Of a DNA stretch of 64,000 nucleotides, positions 48,955 through 60,896 are shown in pieces. Each line of letters starts with the position of its first letter. Position 1 is the first letter of the stretch. Position numbers and translations under genes: made by a program. A model generated the notes under the pieces. The model ran no database searches and was not told where the DNA came from. It saw nothing but the letters and a program-made list of their open reading frames with translations. The stretch lies in contig CAUYUJ010004977.1 in NCBI GenBank assembly GCA_963575745.1, positions 1 through 64,000 of the forward strand. The letters are read 5' to 3'. Source of the DNA: Prorocentrum cordatum (lineage: Eukaryota; Sar; Dinophyceae; Prorocentrales; Prorocentraceae).

Positions 48955-51432
48955 GACCTTCAATGGCTCCTGCTGGCGCACGCTTCGCCGACGCTTGGCT
49001 GAGACTGACGCAATCGTGCTGCGTGCCCAAGAGGTTGGCATCAGCGAGGGGTTCGTCGGCCAGGCCACTACCGCAGCCCGTTCGTTGGGGGCTGGCATGC
49101 TCTCTTTCTTCCTGATCGTAACAATGTTGAGTCTGGGAAGCTGTCGTCGGGAGTTGCTGTTTTTTCTCGACTTGCAGTGGGGCTTCGTTGGCCTGCTGAT
49201 GGAAATGGGTGCATATGTGCCCACCGCGTCGTCAAGGTTTTGATTGAGTTCCCTGGGTGGCCAGTTTTGTCGTTATATTCGGTCTACATGAGATCGGCGG
49301 AGGGCCTCAGTGAGGCCAACCTGGGGATGCTGCAGTCGATAGGCCAGTCGATCACGGACCCGACGCATACGATTTGGGGCGGCGATTGGAATCTGAGTCC
49401 AGAGGTCCTGGAAGCTTTTGGTTTTCCCCGCAAGCTTGGCATGATTATACTCTCACCTTCGGCTTTTGCTTGTCGAGCTTCGGTGTCGAACAGCGTGATC
49501 GACTATTTCGTGATTGGCCCTGGGATCGCTCGCCTAGTTTCTCGGGTCTCGGCGGACACGTCTTGGGAAATAAAACCACATCGCCCTGTTCGGGTTGAGT
49601 TCCGAGGAGATTCGATACGTTTGAAGCAACTTGTTTATCGCACTCACCAGCGCCTGCCTCTCGACCCTCCTTTTGGACCGTCACCGTCGCCGGTGGAGTG
49701 GAGCGGCGCCTTGATGCATGCGTCGCACGCGATTGCCACCAGTATGCACGCTGCTGCGACGGAGGCATGGGCGGTCCTATCGAATGCCTGGGGCCATTTT
49801 GTCGACTGCGCCGAACTGGAGCTGCATCGAGTGTTAGGCACGGAGGCGAAGGAGCTTGGAGAGAGGAGTCGAACGATCAAGGCCTCGTGGGCTTCAGTGT
49901 TTTATCGCCCGAAGAACCCAGATGATGCGCTCCAGGTCATCGCAGGTTGGAAATGGGTTTTCCAGGCTTTCACTGAGCTGTTTAATTCGGTCGCCTCCGA
50001 GGATTGCGACCTGCATGCCTGCCAGCACATCCAGGTGGCATTGCAACACTCCTGCCCAGGCGAAGGTTTGAGCCCGCGGCTGGATGCCACCTTGCGCGCC
50101 ATGCGCGAGATAGCAATAGCCTGGAGTGCAGACCGTCCTGCTGAGCAGTCGTGGCGCGATCGAGCCAACCAGTTTTTGGAGGATATCCAGGCCGACTATG
50201 ATGAGGCCATCAGCGATGGCGAGAAGGCTTCACGCGAATCTTGGGACTCTTGGCAAGCTAAGTCTTTAGCGGGATCCGCGAGGCTCATGCATAGATTCAC
50301 GAAGGTCCAGAGGAAGTGGCAGCCCACTATTGTCGAGCGCTCCCCAGGGATCTTCACCGCAGACCCTCAGAGCCCCCTGGCCTCCGAGACCATCAAGTTA
50401 GGCGATTTCTGGAATGCTAGGACATCTCCTCCTTCGGCCTGGATGCCGAATCGAGATTGTTTTCCTCGCGCGAGCCCGTCGGAGATACGAGCAGCATCGC
50501 GCCCTTTTAGCCGCCACACCTCGCAGGCGCTGGACGGCTACCACCCCAGGCACTTCGCCTGCTTGAGTGACCTTGGGCTGGAGGTCCTCGCGATGCTCTA
50601 CGAGGCGATCGAACGCCTAGGTTTGTTCCCAGCACAGCTGCTGTGGATGCTGATGCCTCTCTTGAAGAAGCCGAAAGGAGGACTACGGCCCATATCGCTG
50701 TTGGGGTCCCCCGTCCGTGTCTGGGAACGCCTACGTCGGCGCCAGTGCGACGACTTCCTGGAGCGGGCCCATCGGCCCTACTGGTCCTTCGGTTCGGGGC
50801 AAAACCCGGAGGCTGCCATCTGGAACCAGAGTGCCCTCTCGGAGCAGGCTTCTTCGAGCGGTAAGGCCACTGCAGGCTTCATTTGGGATGGCGTGAAGTA
50901 CTATGAGTCCTTTATCCTGGTCTGGCTCCGAGATAGGGCTATCTTCTGGAGGATCCCCATGGTGCTCGTCAAGACTCTTTATAACCTCTGGAGGTCTCAT
51001 CGGATCCTGAGACTGGGGGCTAATCACTCACCTCTGGTTCTTTTTGCGGAGTCTGGGCTCCCAGCTGGGGATATCTTCAATGACGTGTTTGTCAAGGTTT
51101 ACGCGATGTTTGAGTTTGACATGTGGTCTCAGAGGCACCCTGAGGTCTCCCTTGGGTCTTACGTCGACGACGACACGGTGGCGGCCTACGGCGATGAAGA
51201 CATGATCGTAGCCAACCTAGTACGTGCAGGGATTGACCTCAATAATGTCTTTGATCACAGGCTGAACGCCCGCCTGGCGGAGGACAAGGCCATCACTTTC
51301 GCTTCTTTCCAGAGGCTCGCATACCGTCTGTGCTGTCGTCTCCGCGCCGTCCGTCCTTCGGATGCGACCAGCGCGGCCGTCTCGCTGGGCACGGGCCCGG
51401 CCCCAGGTCAACGGCAAAGGAGGTATGAGTAA
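48955..51432 (+). pseudogene. LINE copy 2 ORF2: endonuclease and RT core, frameshift in the endonuclease
   Basis: The endonuclease starts with FNGSCWRTLRRRL and ends that frame with DAIVLRAQEVGIS (Glu of the active site). Near 49095 the sense moves one frame to ALFLPDRNNVESGKLSSGVA. The endonuclease continues with IWGGDWNLSPEV (49370-49405), SVIDYFVIGP and HRPVRVEF. RT then shows ALDGYHPRHFACLSDLG, LLKKPKGGLRPISLLGSPVR, motif A FIWDGVKYYESF and motif C SYVDDDTVAAYG near 51160. The catalytic YVDD is intact. The frame stops at 51432 after the sense has left it. Confidence 0.85.
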
Positions 51433-52579
51433 GAGGAAGGAACGTCTCAGGATGATGAGGAAAAGACACAGGCTGATTTCTCACTATCGTCGGAAACTTC
51501 CTCGGGACAAATCGAGAATGCAGAAGATTTACATCGCTGGAGTGCGCCCTGCCGCTGGATATGGCGCAGTGGTGCTAGGCATGCCGAACGCAGAGCTTCA
51601 ATCGTTGCAGCGAGTACTGTTAGCAGACAGAAGTCCAGCACATTGGGGGGCCTCGCTGACGGCCAAGTTGGTTTTGCACGGCGGCCCTGCGTGGAAACAG
51701 TCGGTGGCACCAGCCCACCAGTGGGCAATCAGTCTCTGGAGATCGATTACCACACCTTCCACTTCCCCTTTCTCCTTTCGGCGGCACATACAGATATGGA
51801 GGGATATTGTCGAGGGCCAGGAGCTTGATCTGGAACCCACGGGCTGGAAAAAATCGAAAGGTCCCATCCATAGAATGCTCTTATGTCTGCACAGGATTGG
51901 CTGGAAAGCGGCAGGTTTCTCAGTGTGGCACGACGAGCGAGGTTATGTAATCGACCTGATGCACACCTCGCCTGCCCTCCTCAATAAGCTGCTTGAGGAG
52001 GGAGCACAGAGGATGCACGAGCGTAGGATGGCCCAGGCAACTCCGATGTTCACCGTTTCCCGCGTCTCACCCGACCCCCTGAGACGAATGCTGCGCTCAA
52101 AGAAGCTCGACGGTCGGCAGAAGTATTGGCTTTCTTCGTGTTTCTCTGGGGCCTGTTGGACTGCGGATCGGCTGAAATCCTCGGGGTGCGTTTCGGATGG
52201 TTTGTGCCCCCTCTGCGGGGAGCCCGACTCCATAGTCCACAGGCAGTTCGTTTGCTCGGACCCGACCGTCGAAGCAGCACGCCGCGAGCATCTCTCAGAC
52301 GAGGAGATACTAGCGGCACGCAACTGCTCGCCTGAAAGACTGCTGTTTTGGTCTCGGCTTATGGTGGCTCAGCCCGAGGCCCCCCCTCCTTGCCTCGAGC
52401 TTGATCCCTTGCTCCAAGGACCGTCAGGCGAGCCACAATCGGTCGAAGAGTTTTGTGAGCGAGCTGTCAACACCCGTATCGTTGTTGACAGCTCGGCTAC
52501 TCAGTTTGTTTTTTCGCGATCTGAATCGCGCCACGTATGCGGCCGTTTTCTTCGACTCGTCGAGCGAGACCCCGTATGA
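51420..52579 (+). pseudogene. LINE copy 2 ORF2: RT thumb/connection and zinc knuckle
   Basis: A basic stretch (MSKRKERLRMMRKRHRLISH) resumes the reading after a one-base shift near 51420, followed by IYIAGVRPAAGYGAVVLGM. Near 52205 is CPLCGEPDSIVHRQFVC, the CxxC...HxxxxC knuckle that precedes RNase H in all three LINEs here. The sense leaves this frame near 52540 at the start of RNase H. Confidence 0.8.
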
Positions 52580-53678
52580 GGTTCGCGCTCGACTCTTTGG
52601 AACGGTTTGGCCTGGCCTTCCCCAGACGGCCCAGTCGGGAGAACACCTCGGGGCTGCCACTCTCTCCTGTGTGGCTACAGGCCCTAGTGAGGCCCACTCG
52701 GACTGTCTGGGAGTCGCTCACCTGGCTAATGCGCGCCCGTCCGTACAGCTGGACCCAGGCCATGTCTTTGCTGGACTTCGGAGGCGTGCCCTCCAGGAGT
52801 CAGGCCAGCGTTGCATTGCTTCCTTTGCCCACACGCCAGCACATAGGTCGGACGAGGTGATAGCCGCCCTTCCCGCCCAGGAACGCAAGATCGCTCTTGG
52901 GAATCAGGATGCTGACCGTCTGGCTAAGTATGCTTTGTCTCTGCACCCTTCGCTGCTAGGCGAGGAGCTGGAGCAATTAAACAAGGACGTGGCCCTCCTA
53001 CGTAAGCTGGTGGCCATGTTCGGTGCAGTTTTGTCGCTTGTTCCGAAACTCCAGTTTCAACGGGACCCCACGGCTCCTAGGGTGAAAGCTCGGACCCTCC
53101 GTGCCATAGAGTGGCACGACTGGATCGTTCTGGACCCTGGGGATGAGGAAATCCCGTCGCTCTCCAGGTGCTCGAAATGTTTCAAGACGGCCATCGGAGA
53201 CTCCAGACCCATGGACGGGTGCAAGGGTCTCCCCACGGCGCTACGTAAGTTGCAGGGCGCTGAGAGCGAGCGCGGCCACCTCTTGTGCACGACGTTTGTG
53301 CAGGATGATGAGTGCGCCCCGACTGTGTTCTGTTTCCGCTGCGGTGCCTTCACCAGCAAGCGGTGCTATCTCCTCGGCGGGATGTGCGGACCACCTGGCC
53401 CTAGCGGGCGAGGCGCTTTGTCACGCATCCGTCGAGGTCTCCCGCCCCATTACAGGTCTCGGGGCACTGTTGCTGCAAGTGTTGGCACCACCTGTCGTGC
53501 CTCGGCCAAGTATGTCCTGCTCAAGGCAGCCGACCCTGGCCTGTCCTCCTCCTCCTCCTCCTCCTCCTCCTCCTCCTCCTCCTCTCGCTCGGGCCTGATT
53601 TCGACTCCTGGAATGTCGGCCCTTGCGGAGAGGATTCGGCTGAGAGAGGAGGCATCTCATGCAGCAGGATCGGCCTGA
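52500..53678 (+). pseudogene. LINE copy 2 ORF2: RNase H and Cys-rich tail
   Basis: RNase H reads YAAVFFDSSSE, QSGEHLGAA, AHSDCLGVA and NQDADRLAKYA, so the acidic residues are present. The tail has SRCSKCFKTA and VFCFRCGAFTSKRC Cys pairs resembling the tail of LINE copy 1. A Ser run from a TCC array (53541-53583) precedes the last 30 residues. Confidence 0.8.
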
Positions 53679-53723
53679 GGCCGCGTGGTGATGTTCTGCC
53701 CAGGGGCCCTCGAGGGAAAAATC

Positions 53724-53810
53724 CTCCTCCTCCTCCCTCCTCCTCCTCCTCTCCTCCTCCTCCTCCTCCTCCTCCTCCTCCTCCTCCTCTCTCCTCCTCC
53801 TCCTCCTCCG
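53724..53810 (+). repeat. TCC microsatellite at LINE copy 2 3' end
   Basis: TCC/CTC repeats begin about 45 bases after the ORF2 stop. Confidence 0.95.
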
Positions 53811-54209
53811 GCGAGGGCCCCCCGCGGGGTCCCCGCCGTGCCGCCCTCGTGGGCGGCGGCGGCGCCGCGGCGCCGCCCGCGGCGGCGGCCGGGGCGGCGG
53901 GCGGCGCCCCGGGCGGCGCGGCGGCAGAGCAGCAGCCCCCAGACCGAGGGCGGCTGTCGAGGCCGTCGGGGCCCACCCATTCGGGCGTCCAAAGTCACCA
54001 GAAGTCCAGTCGCGGCTTCTTGCGATGCTGCAGATGTTCTGCAGCGCAGGACCTCAGGGTCGGAAAATCGCCCAGCTTGGCTGGCTCCCGGCCCGCAGGA
54101 GGGGCGGGCCAGCGCGGGAGGTCCTGGATACCGGGAGAGGCTCCTCGGCGTTCCTCGGCCTCGGGCGGCAGTTTTCGAGCCCCGAGACCGTTAAGCCAGA
54201 CCCGGGGTA
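53811..54209. other. GC-rich stretch without supported gene
   Basis: GCGGCGG-rich sequence; open frames on both strands lack motifs. Confidence 0.45.
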
Positions 54210-54458
54210 CCCTGACTCCAGATCCGCCCTACTTTTTGGTTGTTTTTCAACTTAAAGTTGCGTCGGAAATCCACCTATACGGGGCCGAACAAGTAGGGCG
54301 GAAATTGCTGCACCCAACATAAGATAGAGCGGAAATCCACAGAAACAGCAACAGAAAAGTAGGGCGGAAACTGGCATCAGCGGGGCGTGAAAAGTAAGGC
54401 GGAAATTTCAAGCCATACTTACGAATTTTCCCAAAGTAGGGCGGATCCGAAGTCAGGG
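54210..54458 (+). mobile_element. Family B element, copy 4 (249 bp)
   Basis: Starts CCCTGACTCCAGATCCGCC and ends GGCGGATCCGAAGTCAGGG; few differences from copy 2. Confidence 0.95.
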
Positions 54459-54462
54459 CAGA

Positions 54463-55053
54463 CCCCCCTCACGCAGCGGCGAAGCGTCCGGCGTGCCTAT
54501 GGCCCCAGACCTCCTCGCGCCGCGACAAAAATCGCGACGGGAGGTTTGTCGCTAGTTTTGGCTTCCGGGGACCCTTACCCGGGCCTCGGGACCGTCAAAA
54601 AACGACTGAGAACGAAAAACCGGTCCCAGGGAATGGGTCGGGACCTCTAGGGGTCGACGTCATGAAAAATTCACGACGTCGGGGGTCTGGGTTTCGTGGT
54701 TTCCACGAAATGTTCTTAGAACATTTCTGGCGGAGTCTGTCTTGGTTTATCACATCGGGTTTCTGTTCTAAGAACATTGCTTTGGTTCCTAGAACATTTT
54801 TGAGCTCTAAGAGCATTTCGTGGTAGGACTATAGGAATGCCGGGACCGGGACGGTCGGTCCCTGCTCAACCCCTCGGGTAGTGAAAAAATCATGACGGGA
54901 GGTTTTTCCTAATTTTCGGCCTCCGGGGGCCCTCATTTGGCCTCGGGACCGTCAAAAAACGGCTCAGGATGAGAAGCCGGTCCTGGGGAACGGATCGAGG
55001 CTTCCGGGGACCGCGCATTCAAAAAACATCACGACGTCGGATCTCTGGGGACG
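54463..55053 (+). repeat. Composite repeat G + family C, second copy
   Basis: AGCGGCGAAGCGTCCGGCG, an inverted family C copy (54504-54691), GTTCTTAGAACATTTCTGGC with further TTCTAAGAAC palindromes, GGGACGGTCGGTCCCTGCTC, then another inverted family C copy (54868-55053). Relative to 45.5 kb, one extra family C copy is inserted between the first two parts. Confidence 0.75.
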
Positions 55054-55381
55054 GAGGGGTTTCAGGGTTGTCGGCCTTTCGCGGCCCTTGCCCAGACGTG
55101 ATCGCGTTGTAAAACGGATCAGGCTGGGAGGCGTTGGGCCGTTTTCGGCCCCGGGGGGGCTTTCGCGGGGCCCCAGGAGCATCAAACCAGGACGATGCAA
55201 ACCAGTCCCGGGTACATGGTCGGGACTGCAGGGACCTCGTATTGGAAAATCAGGACGCGGCATATGTTTGGGTCCGGGCCTCGGGTCAGTCAGTGAAGGA
55301 CCTACACAGCCGGTCCCACGGGGGCCCGTGACTCGGACAAACCGAGACGCGGGATGTCTGGGTCAGGGGCAACTTCAGTAC
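55054..55381. other. Diverged family C-like sequence
   Basis: GGTCGGGACTGCAGGGACCT and AAATCAGGACGCGGCATATG resemble family C weakly; nothing else. Confidence 0.35.
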
Positions 55382-55619
55382 CTTGACTTCGGATCCACCG
55401 TAATTTGGGCGATTTCGAAGGTCCTGCGTGAATTTCCGCCTTGCAAGCTCCTTCGATGCCGATTATTCCGCGCCACTCCGTCATTTGTTGCGAGAAGATC
55501 AGCCCTATGTTTCTTGAGGCGGAAGAAGTCTGCCTTGTTGTTTCGTATCGTTTGGGATGCATGTCGTATACAAGTTTCATCGGATGATCAGCCAAATCAC
55601 CCCAGACCGGGAGTCAGGG
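55382..55619 (-). mobile_element. Family B element, strongly diverged copy
   Basis: CTTGACTTCGGATCCACC and CCGGGAGTCAGGG at the ends, GAATTTCCGCCTTGCAAGCT inside. It abuts the next copy. Confidence 0.55.
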
Positions 55620-55623
55620 CAGG

Positions 55624-55880
55624 CCCTGACTCCGGATCCGCCCTACTTTGGCTTTTTTCCAACTTAAAATTGCATGGGATATCCACATCTAAGAAGCCGA
55701 AAAAGTAGGGCGGAAATTTCCGCCCCCAAGAAGCAAGGCTGATAGTTTCGCCTTACTTTTTGACGTTTCTAGTCAAGTCCAGTAGGGCGGAAATTGGCAT
55801 CGTCAAGGCTTGTAACGTGTGGCGGAAATTCCAGGCCCAATTTGCGAAATTGCCCAAAGTGGGGCGGATCCGGAGTCCTG
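55624..55880 (+). mobile_element. Family B element, diverged copy (about 257 bp)
   Basis: CCCTGACTCCGGATCCGCCC and GGGGCGGATCCGGAGTCCTG; interior AAAGTAGGGCGGAAATTTCC. Confidence 0.8.
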
Positions 55881-55886
55881 GCAGGG

Positions 55887-56633
55887 TGGGATGCACCGAC
55901 CTCGGATCGCCCATCCATCGCCGACAGGGGCCCCATGGTCCACCCCACTCGGGGCGCATCGCCGCTCCATCGGCCACCCCTCCTCCTCCTCCTCCTCCTC
56001 TTCTTCCTCCTCCTCCTCCTCCTCCTCCTCCTCCTCCTCCTCCTGCTCCTGCTCCTTCTCCTCGAGGTATCGCCGATTCCAGGTCGATGCCTCCCCCCCT
56101 GCCCGGGTCCGCCCCTAACGTTGCCCCTCACAGCCGCACTCCCCGGCCGAGCTGGCGGCGCCGCCGCCCCAGCTCGAAGAAGAGCAGGTCGGCACAGGCA
56201 CAACCTCTCGCAGGCCCCTGGGGTCTTGGCGTCTCCCTTCTTCTGAGCTGGGCGTTTCCCCCTCCTTGCTCGGGCCCCGCGGGGCCCCCTCCAGATCGAT
56301 CCGGCCCGCGGGGGCGGCCGCGACGCCCCCCCGGAGGCCTGCCCGCGCGGCGGACGCGCCGATTAAGCTCGTGCCCGCGCCGACGGCTCCCCTCCCCGCG
56401 AGGCCTCCCCTCGCCGCCGGGGCGGAGCGGCCGGCGCCGGCGGCGGCGCCGCCGCCGCCGCGGCCGGCGCGGCCGGAGGCGCCGCGGGGCGCCGGCGGCC
56501 GCGCCGCCTCGGCCTCCGAGGCGGCCGCGGGCGAGCTCCGCGGCCTCGCCGCGCCGGGGGGCGCGGACGCAGCGGCGGGCACCCGCATCGGGGGCGCCGA
56601 CGGGGGGGGTGGGCCGGCTCAGGGAGCCCAATT
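55887..56633 (+). repeat. TCC microsatellite and GC-rich gene-free sequence
   Basis: TCC repeats at 55977-56065; the remainder is GCC/GCG-rich with artefact frames. Confidence 0.75.
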
Positions 56634-56820
56634 CCCAGACCCCCGACGTCATGAATTTTTCATGACGTCGACCCCCAGCGGTCTGGACCCATCCCCCGGG
56701 ACCGGTTTTTCGTCCTGAGTCGTTTTTTGACGGTCCCGAGGGCCGGTAAGGGCCCCCAGAGGCCAAAAATAATGAAACAAATTCCCGTCGTGATTTTTTC
56801 ATAACTCGAGGGGGTCTGGG
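56634..56820 (+). mobile_element. Family C element, copy 3 (187 bp)
   Basis: CCCAGACCCCCGACGTCATG to GAGGGGGTCTGGG; it closely matches copies 1 and 2. Confidence 0.85.
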
Positions 56821-56824
56821 TTCC

Positions 56825-56985
56825 CCGACTCCAGATCCGCCCTGTTTTGTTTTTTTGTCCAACTTAAAATTGCGTCGGAACTCCACCTCTCGGAGGCCGA
56901 ACAAGCAGGGCGGAAATTTCTGCACCCAGCATAGAGTGGGGCGGAACTCCGCAGAAGTAGGGCGGAAACAGCAACAGAAAAGTAC
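56825..56985 (+). mobile_element. Family B element, 3'-truncated
   Basis: CCGACTCCAGATCCGCCCTG and GGGCGGAAACAGCAACAGAA; the right third is missing. Confidence 0.75.
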
Positions 56986-57136
56986 CGCTCCAAATTATCC
57001 CGGCAAAGCAACCTAACAGCGATGTGTAGGAGCATATCTGGAAGCATTCCCCTTAAGATTCGGATGACAATCCAGTTGTAGAATTCTGCTGTTCTCGCAG
57101 TCGTAGTCGCATTCGCGATGACAGTCGCAGTGGCAA

Positions 57137-58655
57137 CGGCAGTCGCAGTCACAGCCTCAGCCTCAGCCTGCCCTCAGCTCAGCCTCAGCCTGCCTCAGCC
57201 TCAGCCTCATCAGCCTCAGCAGTCTGCATCAGCCTCAGCCTCAGCCTCAGCCTGCCCCAGCATCAGCCTGCAGTCAGGCTCAGCCTCAGCCTGCCTCTGC
57301 CTCAGCCTCATCCTGCTTCAGACTCAGCCTCAGTCTGCCGTCGGCCTCGCTCAGCCTCAGCCTGCCTCAGCAGCTCAGCCTGCCTCAGCTTCAGCCTGCT
57401 CATCCTCAGCCTCAGCCTCAGCCTCAGCCTCAGCCTCAGCCTCAGCCTGCTTCAGCCTCAGCCTCAGTCTGCCTTCAGCCTCGGCCTCAGCCTCAGGCTG
57501 CCTCAGCCTCAGCCTGCATCAGCCTCAGCCTCAGCCTCATCCTGCCTCAGCATCAGCCTGCCTCAGCCTCAGCCTCAGCCTGCCTCAGCCTCAGCCTCAG
57601 CCTGCTTCAGCCTCAGCCTCAGTCTGCCTTCAGCCTCGGCCTCAGCCTCAGCCTCAGCCTCAGCCTGCATCAGCCTCAGCATCAGCCTCAGCCTGCTTCA
57701 GCCTCAGCCTGCCTCAGCCTCAGCCTCAGCCTGCCTGCCTCAGCCTCAGCCTGCTTCAGCCTCAGCCTCAGTCTGCCGTCAGCCTCGGCCTCAGCCTCAG
57801 TCTGCCTCAGCCTCAGCCTGCATCAGCCTCAGCCTCAGCCTCAGCCGGCCTCAGCATCAGCCTGCCTCAGCCTCAGCCTCAGACTCAGCCTGCCTCAGCC
57901 TCAGCCTCAGCCTGCTTCAGCCTCAGCCTCAGTCTGCCTTCAGCCTCGGCCTCAGCCTCAGCCTGCCTCAGCCTCAGCCTGCATCAGCCTCAGCCTCAGC
58001 CTCAGCCTGCCTCAGCATCAGCCTGCCTCAGCCTCAGCCTCAGCCTGCCTCTGCCTCCGCCTCAGCCTGCTTCAGCCTCAGCCTCAGTCTGCCGTCGGCC
58101 TCGGCCTCAGCCTCAGCCTGCCTCAGCCTCAGCCTGCATCAGCCTCAGCCTCAGCCTCAGCCTGCCTCAGCATCAGCCTGCCTCAGCCTCAGCCTCAGCC
58201 TCAGCCTGCCTCTGCCTCAGCCTCAGCCTTCTTCAGCCTCAGCCTCAGTCTGCCGTCGGCCTCGGCCTCAGCCTCAGCCTGCCTCAGCCTCAGCCTGCAT
58301 CAGCCTCAGCCTCAGCCTCAGCCTGCCTCAGCATCAGCCTGCCTCAGCCTCAGCCTCAGCCTGCCTCAGCCTCCGCCTCAGCCTGCTTCAGCCTCAGCCT
58401 CAGTCTGCCTTCAGCCTCGGCCTCAGCCTCAGCCTGCCTCAGCCTCAGCCTGCATCAGCCTCAGCCTCAGCCTCAGCCTGCCTCAGCATCAGCCTGCCTC
58501 AGCCTCAGCCTCAGCCTGCCTCAGCCTGAGCCTCAGCCTGCTTCAGCCTCAGCCTCAGCCTGCTTCAGCCTCAGCCTCAGTCTGCCTTCAGCCTCGGCCT
58601 CAGCCTCAGCCTGCCTCAGCCTCAGCCTTCCTCAGCCTCAGCCTCAGCCTGCCTC
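57137..58655 (+). repeat. CAGCCT hexamer array with a higher-order unit of about 155-160 bp
   Basis: CTCAGC hexamers with CTGC and CATC variants. The marker TCTGCC-T/G-TC-A/G-GCCTCG recurs about nine times, mostly 150-160 bases apart. The 545-codon Ser-Ala/Leu-Ser/Pro-Gln frame is an artefact. Confidence 0.95.
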
Positions 58656-58658
58656 AGC

Positions 58659-59083
58659 ATTCAAAATGTGGCCCGGAATGGAATTCTGGGAACTCGAAGA
58701 ACACGAAGTGGCCTACAGTTGGCTCCGGGCATTCAAAATCATGCCCAGGAGTTGAATTCTGGGAATTCGAAGACCACGAAGTGGCCTACAGTTGGCTCCG
58801 GGCATTCAGAATGTGGCCCATGAATGGAGTTTTGGGAACTCGAAGAGCACGAAGTGGCCTACAGTTGGCTCCGGGCATCCAAAATGTGACCCGGGAATGG
58901 AGTTCTGGGAACTCGAAGAGCACGAAGTGGCCTACAGTTGGCTCCGGGCATCCAAAATGTGGCCCGGTAATGGAGTTCTGGGAAGTCGAAGAGCACGAAG
59001 TGGCCTACAGTTGGCTCCGGGCATTCAAAATGTGGCCCGGGAATGGAGTTCTGGGAGGTCGAAGAGCATGAAGTGTGCGACTG
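58659..59083 (+). repeat. 73-bp tandem repeat, nearly six units
   Basis: GCCTACAGTTGGCTCCGGGC starts at 58711, 58784, 58857, 58930 and 59003, exactly 73 bases apart each time. Substitutions are few, so it is young or homogenised. Confidence 0.97.
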
Positions 59084-59544
59084 TTTGAGCCCGGCCCTGA
59101 GCCCGGCCCTCGCTGTCCGGATGCCGCCCAGACCGCCCTTCTGAGTCATCCGATGCTCTCTATGACACCATTAGTTGACGCGCCCGATGGGGTCTCAGAT
59201 CCTGGCGCACTGCGGGTACTGCACCGGATATCTGCGCCGGATATTACCAACAATACCAAACATATCAATACCAAAAACAATACATTTACCACATATTCGT
59301 CAGCAAAACCAGAAATATCAATACGTGTATTGTTGGTTATGTTGTACTAGAGCCAACATGTCGATCATCGACCATCGTAGGTAACGCTTCCACCATCATC
59401 CACCACGGCATTAGCGTCGCCCCGACACGACTAGGTGGACATAGCCACACCAACCGTAACCGTGCCCCGATGACCGTCACTCGCGCTCCATAGCCCGCAA
59501 TTCTTGACCTTGCCACCCACCACCGCCGTCCAAATGTCGTATCC
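59084..59544. other. Stretch without recognisable feature, lower GC
   Basis: Includes ATACCAA-rich sequence at 59245-59330. No gene supported. Confidence 0.45.
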
Positions 59545-59630
59545 GGTTGTGTTATATTGTTGTTGTTGGTGTTGTTGTTGTTGTTAATGTTGTTCTTGAG
59601 GGTGTTGTTGTTGTTGTTGTTGTTCCTGTT

Positions 59631-59684
<54 letters not shown>

Positions 59685-59735
59685 ATTGTTGTTGTGGTTG
59701 TTGTTGTTGTTGTTGCTGCTGTTGTTCTTAAAACA
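59545..59735 (+). repeat. GTT then GTTGTC microsatellite
   Basis: GTTGTTGTT blocks with about nine pure CGTTGT hexamers at 59637-59685. Confidence 0.95.
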
Positions 59736-60360
59736 CTTTGGAGGGGCCGTGGGAGGGGGCGCGGGGTGGGAGTGGTTGTTGGGGTTGGTAGCGGGGAGGT
59801 GCACTTGGGCGGGGGCGGGGGTGGCGGCCGTGTAGAGAGGTCGTTTGGGGTGGGTGGGCGGTTGTTCGTCGCTTTCGGAGGGGGGGGGGCTTTTGTGTCG
59901 GGTGGTGCTGGTGGTGTTGATGTTTGTGTTGGTGGTGGTGGTGGGAGTCACCGTCGTCGTCGTCGTCGTCGTCGTTGTCGTAGTGTGTCGTCGTAGTGTG
60001 TCGTTGGTGCGTGCGTGGTGGCGTGCGTGTGAGCGTGCGAGTGTGAGCGCGTGTGCGCGTGTGTGCGCGTGTGTGTGAGCGCGTGCGTGCGTGCGTGGGC
60101 GCGAAGGTGGGTTTTCGTGCGTGCGTTCGCGCCCGCGCGTGTGCGTGCGTGCGTGCGTGCGCGCGTGCGTGAGTGGGTGGGGGATGGGGGGTTGGGTGTA
60201 GGGGGGGAGAGAGGCGGGGCGGGGCGGGGTGGGGTGTTGGCGATTCGGGGGGAGGGGTGGGTAGTGGAATGGGAACGTGTCGGGGGAGACGGCTGGTCGG
60301 TAGGCATGGGGGCATCACTGACGGGAGGGGACGTGCGACTTCGGCATGGCGCGTGGTTCT
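59736..60360 (+). repeat. G-rich and GTGCGT-rich stretch
   Basis: GTCGTC (59950-59975) and TGTGCG/TGCGTG (60005-60175) repeats within G-rich DNA. No gene. Confidence 0.75.
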
Positions 60361-60896
60361 TAGCCCCCCCCCCCCCGTTCCTTCTGGGAAGCCTTCGTGG
60401 ACACCTCCGGTTCGCCCAGGGACACAGGCGGGGCTTGTGAGGAGCTCCCCCGTCCTCTCATAGCGCCTGCTTCGGAGCCCCGCCACGTTTCAATATTATC
60501 ACCCCCTAACTCCTGGGACCACCGATCCCGCCTCGATCCCCGCTCCTTCTGGCCCGGAGCCCTTTCGGCTGGAATGTCGATCTTGGACCTGTGGGTCCGC
60601 GGCCCCGCGGGGGCCCAAGGCCAGCAGCTCGGCCTGCCGAGCCTCGTCGATGGCTTGGCCATCCGCGGGGGCTTCGCGGCGGCGGCGCCGGTGGCGCCAG
60701 GTCGGCGTCGGCATCGAGCCCGGCCCCGTCGCCGCGGCAAGCGCCGGCAGGACTGGCATCGGGTGTTCACCCTCCCGCGTGCCTTGCGACCGCCCCCCCC
60801 CCTCCCCCCTGCGGCGGGCGCCGACAGGTCTGGCGTCGGGTGTTCACCCCCCCCGCGCGCCGCGCGCCCGCCCCCCCCCCCCCCGCCCGTCCCCAG
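60361..60896. other. Region upstream of the host gene exons
   Basis: A duplicated phrase, GGCATCGGGTGTTCACCCTC at 60757 and GGCGTCGGGTGTTCACCCCC at 60831, is followed each time by a C run. They look like parts of two duplicated intron pieces. Upstream exons may be here, but I cannot fix their borders. Confidence 0.4.

Larger units (their letters stand above)
47445..53720 (+). mobile_element. LINE copy 2, full length but frameshifted
   Basis: TCC array, decayed spliced leader, ORF1 (47673), ORF2 with endonuclease, RT, zinc knuckle and RNase H, stop at 53678, then a TCC array from 53724. ORF2 changes frame near 49095, 51420 and 52540. Being full length with an SL-like start, it is a decayed complete insertion, not a truncated one. 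Confidence 0.85.

Noticed and set aside
57118-58755. 545-codon plus-strand frame of Ser-Ala, Leu-Ser and Pro-Gln repeats
   Set aside because: The hexamer array keeps every frame open; the 'protein' is the repeat read in three ways.
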